Both the position numbers and the translations under genes were made by a program. Source: Podocnemis expansa (taxonomy: Eukaryota; Chordata; Testudines; Podocnemididae). From it: a stretch of DNA of 64,000 nucleotides. Where the stretch lies: NCBI GenBank assembly GCA_007922195.1, contig ML682014.1, forward strand, positions 497,027-561,026. The letters are read 5' to 3'. Of this stretch, positions 33,765 through 45,848 are shown piece after piece; positions within the stretch are counted from its first letter, which is position 1, and every line of letters begins with the position of its first letter. The notes below the pieces were generated by a model, which worked only from the letters and a program-made list of their open reading frames with translations, ran no database searches and had not been told where the DNA came from.

Positions 33765-34001
33765 CAGAGGCATCACTGCCCTGGGGAGGGACCTGGGGCA
33801 CGGGCCCAGGCCCTGCCCACGGCCTGCAGGCCCCACCCCCTGGCCGGGGACAGGGCTGGAAGCTGCTGCAGGTGGCCGGGGCTGGGGCCATGGCCAGGGC
33901 CACCGTGGCTGTGTCCCGGATCCCAGGCCCGCCAGATCCAGGGCACCGGTGCTGGCATTCTGGGCATGTGCCCTGGGTGCCCAGCGCCAGCGATGCCCCT
34001 G
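33765..34001. mobile_element. GC-rich non-autonomous hAT, copy 1 (237 bp)
   Basis: The ends CAGAGGCATCACT and the inverse of AGCGATGCCCCTG form a terminal inverted repeat. The 8-bp duplication is ATTACAAT (33757-33764) and ATTACAAC (34002-34009). The interior is extremely GC-rich, with tandem GGCCGGGGCTGGGGCCATGG-like units, in sharp contrast to the flanks. The long open frames inside are low-complexity and not genes. It is the same family as 54590-54946. Confidence 0.88.
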
Positions 34002-34144
34002 ATTACAACTATCTCATCATTTATGAAAAGGTACAACTCGGGAATCAAGATGCTCCATATTAAACACCAGGATAACTACAATCTGCTCCACTGTATTGGA
34101 ATTTTGGAAGAACTCTCAGGTTCTCAGCAAACAGCCAAGGTAAG

Positions 34145-34363
34145 GCGCTGGGAGTTTTTCACCTTCCTCTGTAAAATGGGACATAGCTCACTATGTAGTG
34201 GATTCTGTACTTTAAAGTCTTTACATCATGACTTTAGGACTTCAATAACTCATTCATAGGTTAGAGGTTTATTATAGGAGTGGACATGTGAGGTTCTGTG
34301 TGCAGGAGGTCAGACTACATGATCATATCGGTCTCTTCTGACTTCAGAATCTATGAGTCTTGT
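34145..34363 (+). mobile_element. CR1-type LINE 3' end
   Basis: GTTTTTCACCTTCCTCTGTA, CATGACTTTAGGACTTCAAT, then GGAGGTCAGACTACATGATC and CTATGAGTCT follow the 3' UTR of reptilian CR1 elements, plus orientation. It is 5'-truncated, as is usual for CR1. Confidence 0.75.
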
Positions 34364-35938
34364 TTGGCAAAATTTGGATAGTTTCATGGTAATCCATAAT
34401 GGACATTAAATTAAAATGCCATTGTTCTCTGAAAAAATGATTGTGCAGAAAGAGTGCTTTCCTGGTCATCTTTTCAGCTCTCTTTGTGTATTTAGAGTTA
34501 CAAATTCTCTGATTTGTTAGCAAAACAACTTTTCCTACATGTTGGTCTGACAGCACTTATAAAGCCAAGAAAAATTAAATTGAATTTCTTTTTTTTTCTT
34601 TGTAGCTTCAGAAGAATTGTTCTTTAAATTCCATTTATAGGACTAATAAAAATATAACAAGGCTTCAGCAGTGTAAGCGAGATCATCAGTGAGGGCATAC
34701 TATGAGGACACTGGAGTTTTATAAGGGTAAATGGGAGGGTAACATTTGGCTTGAAGAATTTTTATTATTGGTAACAATGCACAAACAATAGAAGAACCTA
34801 AGCTGACTTCTGGAATCTAGGCTGAGTTTTCACTTGTGAAGTATCTTTTTATGCGATTAACTAAACACATTTGGTATGGAAATCATTGAAAGATAATAGC
34901 ATTGAATGCCACATTGCTTTTTCTGCAAACGCTTTTCAGAGTACCACCGCATTCTCAATGTCAAATATGCAAAAAGTGACATTCTGTAGCTTTGTATAAT
35001 GCCATCATCTAGTAAACTTGATGAAAACCTAGTAACAGCTAAATTTTTGTACCAAAAAATCAGTGTTCAAATAAAATTGTTCTATGATGCAAGGGTATGC
35101 TTGTCTCACAGGAAAAATATGATTACGAGCTTTCAGGTTTTTGCACAAAAATGTTTATGGTGAAAAAGAGATTTCTTCTCTCTTAGGGACTATATCTATT
35201 GTCTTTACTATGCACTTCCTTTACTAACATAGTAATAGCAAAACCCTTCAAAGTGACAGAAGTACAGAAAATGTACTGAAGACTTTGAATATTCAGTTTA
35301 TTTCCTAATTTTCTTAAGATACAGAAATGCTCAAGATAGCCTGATCATAGTATTTAAGAATTCCTGATATTTTAACTATTACTTTTGAAGCAGAAGGGCA
35401 AAAGAAACCTTAAATCACATTAGAAACTCATTAATTATTACCACCTTTATGAAATAGTGAGTGAATTTTTTAGAAAGCAATTATACACTGTCATAAAATG
35501 CATAAATTCCTCATCTGATAACCACAGTTTACAGTATTTCACGTGACTGCAGGTAGCACTATAGTGTTCTACATAAGTTATTACTAGAATGAACCCTTGC
35601 TACAACACTATTCGGTATTTGCTGAGGAGAAGGGCGACTATCTTTTTTACGTGTCAATTACTGGGTTTGCCAACTAGTGAAATCCAAGTTATTGGCATTC
35701 TTCTATGTTCATTATGTGATGGATTATGAGGACTAGACTACACTGTTTGACAGAGCAGCATGAACTGTGTGAGTTTGATAGAGCATTTGTAAAGACTCAC
35801 TCAATCAAACCCAGAATTAGCTGGAAGCTGATTTGTTAAGACCTACTTGACAAGTAGCATAATGATGATTCGACGGAAGTCATTTCCCATTGACTCAGCA
35901 CTGTGGGGACTCTGCACAGAGTAGGTGTTCGACAATTG
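34364..35938. other. Intron 2 stretch, no feature recognised
   Basis: AT-rich sequence. From about 35860 (GATTCGACGGAAGTCATTTC, then GACTCAGCACTGTGGGG) it becomes similar to the left flank of the other hairpin-family copies. Confidence 0.45.
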
Positions 35939-35983
35939 AAGGGAGATACACACGTTATTTTAAGTAATGTGTGTATCTCCCTT
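35939..35983 (+). repeat. Hairpin repeat family, copy C
   Basis: Perfect 15-bp arms AAGGGAGATACACAC (35939-35953) and their inverse (35969-35983). Relative to copy A the arm differs at three positions, and each change is matched by the complementary change in the other arm. The flanks are also homologous. Confidence 0.75.
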
Positions 35984-37887
35984 TGACTGCCATAAAAATC
36001 CCTGTATAGAACAGTCCTGGATCTCTTTGAGTGCATAGTACTTGAGCCAGATGCAAAGTGCCTTCCAAATTCGGTGTAGGTGTCAGCCACAACTGTAGTC
36101 CCCTTGCACGCTCTGCACTAGGGCAAACAGCAGTAGCAGCCCCCCCCCCCCCCCGCAAAAGGTTTCAGGGGAAGGATGGGTCAATGGCTCTGATCTTCAC
36201 ATTTGCAAGAAAGGATTGCAGGCTCTCAAAGGTTCTGCTGCAGGACAACCCTTCTCACAAATCCCTCTTTCCAGTTCACATACCAGAGTCTTGCTTAAAA
36301 CTCAGATCTGACCTGATGTGCATAGTTATAAAATAGCTACAAACATATAGTATCAAACTCAATCACCCTTCGTACTTACTTTCAAAAAGCTGCAGATAGA
36401 TTAGGGGAGTGGGCATTTAGGCTAACTGGACAACACCTCTGGTCTTAAACATGACCTTTAGTTTTATTCCACAGCTCAATACACAGAAGACCATTTTAAA
36501 TTCTGCATTAGTAGGTTTCAAGAGCACCAGACTGGAACGCCACAGTCTGTCATAGTTCCCTTCTTGCTTGTGACTGCATGCACCACAAATCCATGATCTG
36601 GTCTATCAATTATATTCTGAGCCATTTATCCTGTTCAGCCAAAACCTGCTGATTCAAGAATAGTTTATGACTATCCCCTTACTGTGTTTTACAAATGGCT
36701 TAGATAGTGCCATCCCACCAACAGGATACTTCAGAGACAATGAAACCATGCGACCTTTAAATGGCTAGGCTCTGTGTTTCCACGGGGGGTGCATTGGGAG
36801 GGGAACAAATCAAATGGGCAGTCTTACATTTGTTTGTTGTAAACTGGTATCAGCAATGGCAGCAACTAGGGCTGTGTTGTACAATTAGATTTTGTGAACA
36901 TTTGTTCATCACAGTCATTTACGCACTGAAAAACTACTTGAATGAATCAGAATCTACTATATAGTGCGTACCATTCTATGCAGATGTTTAATTCTGCATC
37001 AGCTAGAGATGATCTATATTAAGAATTCAAACTGAATGTATATCTGGCTGTATAAAACCATAATTGGACAAGTTATATTTTGCAATAATAATACTGTATA
37101 TATGACTTACATTTAAATTGTATAATTATTAACAATTTTATACTCAGAAAAAACTTTATAAAGTAGGTCAGTAGAATTCCTGAATAAAGTAATGTCCAAG
37201 TCATCTGCCCTCTCTACAGAGTTTGGAGTAAGGCAGTTCCATACTAAAACAATGAGGCAGTGCTGAGGGGGCCCATTTTGGTATCCTTCAGGATGGAAAG
37301 AGGGGAACCATATTACATTTCTAGCAACCAGTCTGTAGGAAAACAGAACTTGATAATTCTGAATGGTTGTTACCAGCATAATGTGAACTGAACATGAAAG
37401 CCTGAACTACCCCATAAGCAACTGAGAAAGAAAGTAACATAATGAATGCTAGTGGATGCCATGATTAACTATTAACACTGGACCAGTAATCCAAGTTTGA
37501 TTTTGATGTTTTCAGTTGCACCATTCAAAATTATTTTAACGACATGCACCTGCTAAATTCAGTGAAATAGATTTATAAAAATTACACAGAACCAGAATCA
37601 ATAAAAATACCACAGGCCTGCTTCCTTGACACAAGAGTCTGTGTAAGGCTGCAAAAATGTACACAAATCAATTCTGAAGCCTTGTACAGGCTTCCAGAAT
37701 GGAGCGAGTGGATGCAGCATTTATTGAATCTGACCTACAGATACTACGTACAGCATAACATCCTTGACAAAATGTGCCTCAGCATTTTTCAAAACTGCGC
37801 TGCATACAAAAAGCACTACTTCTCAGTCTATACAACTCCAGAAATAAGATGGGAGTTTAATAGATATTTCTAGTTTAGAGAGATGAG
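35984..37887. other. Intron 2 stretch with a C15 run
   Basis: The right flank of the hairpin repeat continues to about 36100. A run of 15 C lies at 36140-36154. The remainder is unrecognised AT-rich sequence. Confidence 0.45.
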
Positions 37888-38155
37888 GCAGGTGCAGTAA
37901 TATATTTCACTGGACTGACTTCTGCTGCTGAGAGAGACAAGCTTACACAGAGCTCCTCTTCAAGTCTTGGAAATGTACTCAGACAATCTATTCCAGCTGG
38001 TATTTTTCTATGACATTCTGAGCACATTTCCCAGACCTGACCAAGAGCTTTGTGTAAACTCAAAAGCTTGTCCCTGTCACCAGCAGAAATTGGTCCAATA
38101 AAAGATATTACCACATCCACTGTGTCTAATATCCTGGAACCCACACAGCTACAGC
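37888..38155. mobile_element. Second Penelope-like foldback family, long copy
   Basis: Left and right arms are imperfect inverses: GAGAGAGACAAGCTTACACA... on the left, and CTTGTCCCTGTCACCAGCAG, GGTCCAATAAAAGATATTAC on the right. A TAATATCCTGGAACCCACAC, AGCTACAGCAA tail follows. Each arm contains a decayed hammerhead-like layout (plus strand CTGACCA, GAGCT...ACTC, AAAA, GCTTGTC). The architecture parallels the main family with different sequence. No duplication was found. Confidence 0.6.
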
Positions 38156-38901
38156 AATGCTGGCTGTACGTCTTGTTTATTAATAGAAAATTAAATTAAT
38201 TACATCACTGGGATTATTTATTATTATTGGGATTCATTACTTACATTTCCGGGATTATTCTGTGGAGACTTAAACTTTAAGCACAGTGCAATATCAGAAG
38301 ACCAAAGGGGAGGAGGGGGAATCTGAGGCTCCAGTTATGCAGCCCTTACTTGTGCTGCTTAGCAATGACAAGAGTAGTATTTAGGGATCTCCTGATGACC
38401 TGCTTTGCAGGACTGCAGAGTGGGTCTTTCTGTGCCTAGAATCAAGGTATCCAACATCCACTGACCATTCTCAATGCTAGTCTCAGTTTTTAAAACATGT
38501 GCATATGGACATTGCAACCAAAATCTGCTCCCATGTGTGCAAAACATAGTACTAGCAAAATATGAATAAATAGAACTCCATGATCTGCAAAATGCACCCG
38601 GAATGAATATAAATGAGTTTGGGCTATTACAGTGGTCTCAGTGGTGACAGAAAAAATTTGTGAAGTAACACAGATTGCAACCACATTTGAGGTACTATAA
38701 ATTGTTTTCCACATATATCTTTTGTTCATTAAACAAGCTGGATGTCATCCAAATGTACTGACTGCGAAATGGTGTGATTGGGCTGGGAATATTGGTAGTA
38801 TTTTCTAGTCATTGTGTCTCTGTTTAACAATCCTCCCCCTCCTTTAGAATCTTTTTCCGGTGGTCACTCAGATATGGTGGCAGTCTCTCTTCCAATAGAT
38901 A

Positions 38902-39105
38902 AAACAAATGAAGAGTCTGGAAGGACTTTTAAAGACTAACAAATTTATTTATTTCATGGGCTGTCACTGGAGAAAATCCCACTTGATCAGATGTCTTCTC
39001 CCACAAAAGCTCATGTGATAAATAAATTTGTTAGTCTTTAGAAGTGCCACCAGATTCCTTGTTTGTTTTGCTGGACTAGACTAACACGGCTTCTCCTTTG
39101 GAACT
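38902..39105 (-). mobile_element. Penelope-related foldback element
   Basis: Both arms and the asymmetric tail (GGACTAGACTAACACGGCTT...TTTGGAAC) are present. The hammerhead cores on both strands have decayed (CTGATCA, loss of GAAA). The 12-bp duplication is TTCCAATAGATA (38890-38901) and TTCCAGTAGATA (39106-39117), one mismatch. Confidence 0.85.
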
Positions 39106-39191
39106 TTCCAGTAGATAGTAACTTAGCCTCTGACCGGGCTACCATGGAGTTCATTCAGTCTCAGGTGGTAAATTCAGCATCTCTCTCACAA

Positions 39192-40089
39192 GCAGGAGGT
39201 AAAGTATAATTTGGTGGGCCCTGGAGCCCTCCTAAATTAGCAGACCCCCTCATGCCAGTCCAGGCCCCCCTCATACACCCCAGCTACTGTCCCCCACCCC
39301 AGCCACCCCCTCTCCAGCTACTGATCCCCACATGCCTACCTACCATGCCAGCTACTGCCCCCCACACACCTACCCCGGTCCCCATCTCACTGTTGGTCCC
39401 CCAACCCCCTGCCATGCCATGCAGTCTTCCCTTGCTGCCCTGGGCCAACCCCCGCCCCACCCTTTCCCCACCAGGCCTGCTTGCCTGTCCCTGACCCACC
39501 CCCTCAGGGCTCCCCTACCTGGCCACCATGTCACTGGAGCAGGCCTGAGGCTGCTCTGACTGAGCATGGTTGGAGGCTCTGAGCATGCTCAGAGCAGGCT
39601 TCAGCCTGAAGGTGCTCTCCCTACCCTCCTGGAACATGGCAGAATGGTGTTCCAGGTCTTGTTATTTTTAGGGCTCAGCATTGGGGCCCCTAAAAATAGA
39701 AAATGGAGCTGGAACGCTGCATTCCTAGGCCTGCTATTTTGAAATGGTGGGCCCCAGAATGCAGCTTTTTGGCTCCATTTTCTATTTTTAGGGGCCCTGG
39801 AACACTGAGCCCCTAAAAATCATGGGCACCAGAATGGTGTTTCACCACATTCTGGCTTACTTTAACTTAGGGGTCTCAAACTCAAATGACCACAAGGGCT
39901 GCCTGAGGATTAATACAGGGCCACATAAGGACTAGTATGTTAGCCCAAGGGCCACACCACTGAAACCTTTTCATACAACAATATTGCAAATATCGGTAAC
40001 AATGGTGGTGTTTCAGGCCACAGGAAACAGCTTTAGGGGCCGCATGCAGCTCTCAGGCCACATGTTTGAGACCCCTGCTTTAAACCCTG
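39192..40089 (+). mobile_element. hAT-like element with C-rich minisatellite core, split by another hAT
   Basis: The outer ends CAGGAGGTAAAGTA and the inverse of CTTTAAACCCTG suggest a terminal inverted repeat CAGG(R)GKTAAAGTA. The 8-bp flanks CTCACAAG (39184-39191) and TGCACAAG (40090-40097) share 6 of 8 bases. The left half is a C-rich tandem array (CCAGCTACTGCCCCCCAC-like units). The right half has inverted TTTTCTATTTTTAGGGGCCC and GGGGCCCCTAAAAATAGAAA blocks. The 210-bp hAT at 39868-40077 is nested in its right end. A related truncated copy lies in inverse orientation at 58063-58671. Confidence 0.7.
39868..40077. mobile_element. Non-autonomous hAT element, second 210-bp copy
   Basis: Same family and length as 6218-6427. 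The ends are TAGGGGTCTCAAACTC and the inverse of ATGTTTGAGACCCCTG. The 8-bp duplication is CTTTAACT (39860-39867) and CTTTAAAC (40078-40085), 7 of 8. It is inserted into the end of the element at 39192-40089. Confidence 0.88.
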
Positions 40090-40097
40090 TGCACAAG

Positions 40098-42948
40098 CCC
40101 AGCAAAACTAGATACTAGCAACTATTTGGAGAGGAGACTGCAAAGGCAAACACCAAGATGCAAAAAGAAATGTTGGCATAGGCATTGAGTTACTGCAGAA
40201 AGTTGCTTAAGGGCAAAATTTGGATCCTGACTTGGATTTCAAATATCGCTAACTTCAGCAACATGTAGATTTGAATTTTTTGTTCAGCCCATTATAAGCA
40301 TATAAGCATTTTACAAAATTTAGATCCAGGTCCAGATTTGGAGTTTCATAATGCCTCAAAATTCAGAATGTGTGTGTTCAGATTTGGTTGAAGCCTACAT
40401 ATACTTCCCCAGTAGTTTCAACTGGGTATAGTATTTTTCTTCAGTTCACATCCTGAACTACTATGCCAAATTGATATGTATTCTTTAACAGCATTGAGCT
40501 TCCCAAAACTAGTTGACTGAGTTTTCATGAAGGGAGTTGTGTAGTTGACTTGACGGTGAAGAACATTTAACATAAAACACCTATAGAGCACCTTATGCAA
40601 AACCTTTTTCTCCCTACCCTCTTCCTGTGGTAGCTTATCCACGCATGGGAAACTTGCCCAAGAATGGACATTGGCAAGAGATGGTCGAAGTTTTGTTGGG
40701 TGGAAAGGTAACCTTACTCTTCCATGAACAGCAAAGTGGGGTGGCTATGAAATCTCCTGCTCTGGATCACTACAGAGTTGTAGGGTAGCTGAATAAAAAA
40801 GTTTTCTTTTCTCTTATCACAATGTATTTGGAGGTCACAGACTGGAGTCTTCTACACAATGGATCATTTCTCTTTCACTATCTGAGAAAAATGAAACTAT
40901 TAAGCCATGCTCCTCTGTCCCTTTCAGTCTTTTCCCAGTCAGCCAACAGAGTATTGAATCACCAAGTAAGGTTGTCCCATAATCTTATCACTCAGCAATT
41001 ATACTGGATTAAGTTGGACAGTCTGATTCAAGAAGAGGCTGACGATAGGCTTTGATGACAAAATCATGACACACATGCTCTCTGTCAGAGCTGGATTTGG
41101 CTGAATGAGGGAAGGACTGTCTCACACACACATCAGAAACTTAGTGTCTGTGGTACATAGCAAAGGACCTCTGTTTCTGTGATCCAGCAACCACAAAAGC
41201 TAAATATGATATAGTCTTAAAAGCATTTTTTAAAAATTGGAATAAGCCTAGATGCAGATGGGGAGCATTTACAAGTTAGTTTTCATAAACCATCTATATG
41301 TTTACAAAACTTATCCCATTTTTAAGAGTCCTTAAACAATCGTTTTTATTCAAAATAAAACATTTTTAACTTGTTCTAAAATTGTGAAGATAAGTATTTT
41401 TTCCCTATACATTCCAAGCAGATGCCCTTTCTTGCAATATGATAGTATGCTAAAGCACCCAATTAACTCTGTCAGTAAATTCCCAACATCCTTCAGCAAT
41501 TCCAGGGTTAGTACCCTCACAACTATTCCTTGAGATTACTGGCGAGAGTGCATTAACTATGCAAAACCTGATATTTACTCAAATCTGGCCAAGTTCAGAT
41601 TTTTGGGAAGATTTCAAACCCCCAGTAATATCCCTGAGATTTTTACTGCCACAGATACTACAACCATGAAAGCAAGAGAACCCATGAAATAGGTCCAAGT
41701 TAGAGAGACTAACAAGGCGAAAGAGCTTTTGAATTCTTGGACTTCTCCATCCTCTAAATTCACTTTAAGTTCTTTAAGTTAGAGATACTCATTTGGTGAC
41801 TAAAGCAAAATAGATATATTTGCAGTGCATTATTTGGAAAAGATAGAGAGGAAGGCTGCTAATGTGCAGAATGAAAGGAAAATTTCATACTTTTCATTTT
41901 CCCATAATAGGTTAAGTATGTTATTCTCCCTTAATGTCTGAAATGGGTTTGTACATTTCCACAGAAATATTCCGCAGAAACATATTTCAGAATGAGCCAA
42001 AACCTAGTATTAAATAATAATCCACCCTTTCCCTAGTTCACTTAATGACCCTCAAAAGATACACATTCATTATTGAGCATTTTCAAGACTAGAAACATAC
42101 AAAATAATTATTTCTACATAAAAGGATAATTTTATTAATCAGATTCCCCATGTAGATTCCAGAAATTAATCCATTACTCTAATTCATTCTGCAAAAGACA
42201 GTTATATGCCAAAGAAGAAACTGGACAGCTGTCACCTACATAGCTTAAAAATGAACTAAAATATGTCCATTTATCATGAAAAAAAGCCCAAAGGATGACT
42301 ATTAAATACAAATCCCCCAAAGTTAAATATCATTCACATTATAAATTGAATTGGCAAAAGACAAAAAATTCAAAGGCATACTCTTAATTCCTGCCATGAT
42401 GAATGTACTACCATGTACATGGAACATATCATAAGCCAATTCCTAGGTCCCTCAGGTAAGGGACCATAATATCTTAAACATCTCTAGGTATAACTGACAA
42501 AAGAGTATCACAAGTAATTTGGCAAATGTTCTGGCTTTAGTAAGCCTAAAGCTATTTATGAAAAGCTTTCTAAATTTAAGTTCTTTGTCTCTATCTTTAA
42601 AATAAAACAGAACCGAAACAGCTCAATAGATAGTTACTTGAGGAGTGGAATAAACTCAAACAAAAGAGTTCTCTCAAGTAAATTTGCATAGCAGATTGAT
42701 GTAAATATAAATGTTGAACAGTTTCAGGTTAAATTATTTTATAATATATATATCTACTATAGCCTTAACCCATGTGACCTCCCTCAAAGCTGTTCTCATT
42801 TTTTTTGTCATATGCAAATACAAACTTAAAAAAAAAAAAGTCGAGAGGAGATCTTGAACCAGGGCTATTTGCTTGGCATTTTTAAGTATGTGACAGAATA
42901 CTCTGTTGCTCCAGGAGTACTTGAGTGGCATAAAGATATCATTGGTGT
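40098..42948. other. Intron 2 stretch, no feature recognised
   Basis: AT-rich sequence. A region near 40220-40400 with repeated AGATTTGGA/CAGATTTG words looks like degenerate repeat sequence but cannot be assigned. Confidence 0.45.
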
Positions 42949-43325
42949 CAGGGCTGGACTTCCAGTTAGGCATACTAGGCATGTGCGTAGATGTGCCAGT
43001 GTTTGAGAGTCACCTAAACAGTGGCAGATTACTGAAGGGCCCTGCAGGAATGCTGGAACCTGACTCTGCTGCTTCTCCTCCCCCTCCTTCCCACTGTACT
43101 CCTCCCTCTTCCCCCTTAGGCCCCACCCCTGGCCAGGCCAGAAACTGGAGCCCAAGGGTGAGCATATTTCTCCTGCCTGGAGCTGGTCAAGCTGGTGGTT
43201 CCAAGCCCCATTTCCTGCCTCCTTCCCTCATGTGGCACCAGTCTGCTAGGTTTCCCCCATATTGCTACATTGCTACCCCCTCCCCCAACACACATGAAAA
43301 ACATGAAGATCAGCAGTAGGCCGGG
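42949..43325. mobile_element. Possible hAT left end with GC-rich body
   Basis: It starts CAGGGCTGGACTTCCAGTTA, then GGCATACTAGGC, resembling hAT ends common in reptiles. A pyrimidine-rich GC block follows. No matching right end or 8-bp duplication was found, so it is truncated or misassigned. Confidence 0.4.
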
Positions 43326-43677
43326 GAGGTGCTGAAGATGATGCGTCTATGGATAAGGTGTAAATCTGACCTGACCAACCCACTTCCTTGCACCTGTCAT
43401 GGTGGGGTACAGCTACAGCACATCGTGCTATAGCTTCTCTGTGTTGGATAATGACCCACAGAAGGCTGTTACAACTTGATACAGTTTATACAATTTCTGG
43501 TGCTGTTGTAAATTACATTGAGAATCATGGTCAATATTAGGGACATGCAAATATATCTTACAGCTACCTTGCTTTACCATCACCACCTTTCCTTTCCTCA
43601 TTGTGGGAAATGAATAAAGGAAAATCTGGCCTCAACCACAGGATAGGTAAGGAAAATATGCTAACATTGACTCCAGT

Positions 43678-44161
43678 GGCTATGTCCACGTGATGCTTTT
43701 ATATCAAAACAACAACCGTTGTTCTAATTTAAAAGTTGTCACATCTGAAAGCTCCATTATTTCAAAATAACAAACCTTATTTCAAAATAGTAAAACCTAG
43801 GCTGAAATCAAAATAGACGTTATTTTGAAATGATTGTTTCAAAATAACGCCGTTCGGGCATATTATTTTGAAATAACCATTATTTCAATTTAACGCTTTT
43901 GCCTTTCTCCTTCCCAGGGTGCCTTTCTTTTTCTATATATATTGGCTGGCAATGTGGCCCTGCTAAAGGGCCATGTTGCCACACCTCCCATGCTGCCCCT
44001 TTCCTGATTCAAAATAGCAAGTCCTGTGTCCAGACTTGCTATTTCAATTTGAGGTTTTTGCTTATTTCAATTTAAGTTAATTCAAAATAATGATTTTATT
44101 TCAAATTAACTTATTTTGAATTAACTTATTTCAAAATAAGCATCTACGTGTGGACATAGCC
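43678..44161 (+). mobile_element. Foldback MITE, TTTTGAAATAA type, copy 2
   Basis: 484 bp with ends GGCTATGTCCACGTG and the inverse of CGTGTGGACATAGCC. The interior is the inverse of 22936-23434 over its whole length, including CCTTTCTCCTTCCCAGGGTG and the CCATGTTGCCACACC middle. The flanking triplets AGT and AAT do not match exactly. It is non-coding. Confidence 0.85.
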
Positions 44162-45756
44162 AATGAGAGTTGATGACACTGAGCATCTTGTAGTATCAGT
44201 TCCAGAACACACCCTTGTAAAGATATGTCTGCGTATCTTTACCTGTTGGAATTGGAACAGCTTCCGTCATTTCAATGAAGTGGTGCTGATTTACATCGGC
44301 AGAAATTTTGGCCCATTAAATATTTAGGACATAGTTTTAAAAAATGACTTCTCAAATCACAGCGACAATTTTCTCCCCCATGCATAGGAACACTGAGTTT
44401 ATCAAGGAAACTTTATCTGCACAAAAAAATCTGGTAACTACCCAGTCTCATAACTATTCAATTTTCAAGCAAAAGAACAAAATCATGACTGAAAACAAAA
44501 TTGTGCAAACAGATTTGCACCTGCAATTTGAGCTGCTGAGTTGAAAATTTAACTTGTTAAGGCTAAGGTTACTTCATAATGTCCCTTCAATACTGCATCA
44601 AAACAATTGAAAATAAATTCAGTTTTGCATCCTTATAAATAAATTGGAAAAACTATATGGTGGAACCCAGCCACTTTCTGTGCTATATAAATCACTGCAT
44701 AGGAGCAATTGCAATTCAAATTTTTTAACACTTTATTTCTCCAATAAGACATAAGCACTCCCTTAATCACAATCAGCTGTACTGGTAAATAGAAAATGAT
44801 GTGATGTCTTGCCCCCCCATCCCCTTCCAATACTTTCTTTGCCTTTTCCTCCTGTCTTCCCTGCTATGGTTTCTACCTGCTTTCTTTGTGTCACACCCGA
44901 CCCCTACCCCATGATCCCTTAATCGAGTTCTCTCACTGCTACTTAGCTACTTCACCCCTAAATTTCACTCTGTCAATTTTTCTCCCCTGACCTCTCTTCT
45001 GGACTGTTCCTCCCCTCATGGGTTTATCCCCTTTGTTGTCCACCCATCTTCCTGTATATCCTTTCTCTAAGTGATTACATCTGCTCACAGTTTCCACTTA
45101 CATGTTTATACTACTGTCTCATATATGTCTTTTCCACTTCTGATCTGCTTTCTTCCATCCTACATCTCATCACTTCCCCCATTTTCTCTCACTGTGACCA
45201 CAATCACCAAACTTTTTCTCACTAAGGTTATGAACCATTTTTGACTTTCTCACACTGCATGTATCCAGGCTGTAAGCTAATATTTTCACTTTTTTCTTCA
45301 TAACATTTTTAATATTCCTCCTTTTCTTTCCACCCCCATTACCTATCTAAATTATTGTTACCAACATTTCTGGCCTTCCTGTAGTCCATACAACATATAT
45401 CCCCCTTTCCTGTTGCCCTGAGTATATCACTACTCCTCAAATCCTTCCACTTGCTCCTGTTTACACTGCATTAAGTTCAAGCTTTTTCACGTCCTGTTCA
45501 AGGACTTCACAGCTGTGCCCAACCTACTTGTCTACACTTACTGCATTACCCTGTGCCTCCCTTGGTCTCCCAGCGATGCCTGTCTACCTGTTTGCCAGTG
45601 CCTTACATAGCTGCATCTGCAGGATCCTGTATTTCGCTCCTTATTCCTCAAAAGCAACCTATAAACTTATCCATAAGGTCTTCCTTCTCACCTTCATATC
45701 TCTCTTCACTTGCACTGCCTGTGCAGCCATTTAATGATGGCTGAGTTTAAGGCCAG
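44162..45756. other. Intron 2 stretch, pyrimidine-rich half
   Basis: From about 44815 to 45735 the plus strand is rich in C and T with short words (CTTCCACTTGCTCCTGTTTA, ACTGCATTAAGTTCAAGC) reminiscent of the 3' part of ancient L2-like LINEs. No open frame survives, so this remains a suspicion. The first part is unrecognised. Confidence 0.4.
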
Positions 45757-45807
45757 ATGGGTATAGTTAAAAAAAACAAGGAGTCGTGTGGCACAGATTT
45801 ATTTTTC

Positions 45808-45848
45808 GCATGAGCTATCGTGGGAGAAAATCCCACTTTGTCAGATGC
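45808..45848 (-). ncRNA. Decayed hammerhead-like motif at the Penelope 3' end
   Basis: The minus strand reads GCAT, CTGACAA, AGTGGG...CCCAC, GATA, GCTC, ATGC. The layout is the same as 32172-32211, but two invariant core positions are changed (G8 to A, and A to T within GAAA), so it should be inactive. It lies after the stop codon of the open frame, where Penelope elements are known to carry hammerheads. Confidence 0.5.

Noticed and set aside
33663..34259. Open frames of 80-200 codons on both strands in the GC-rich block
   Set aside because: They lie in a non-autonomous hAT with 8-bp duplications. The peptides are Gly/Pro/Ala/Arg-rich low complexity caused by base composition, with no domain.
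36140..36154. C15 run as a structured regulatory site
   Set aside because: An isolated homopolymer with no partner G tracts or repeat context. It is more likely slippage or assembly uncertainty.
39252..39567. Pro/Cys-rich open frames on both strands
   Set aside because: They are translations of the C-rich minisatellite inside the hAT-like element at 39192-40089.
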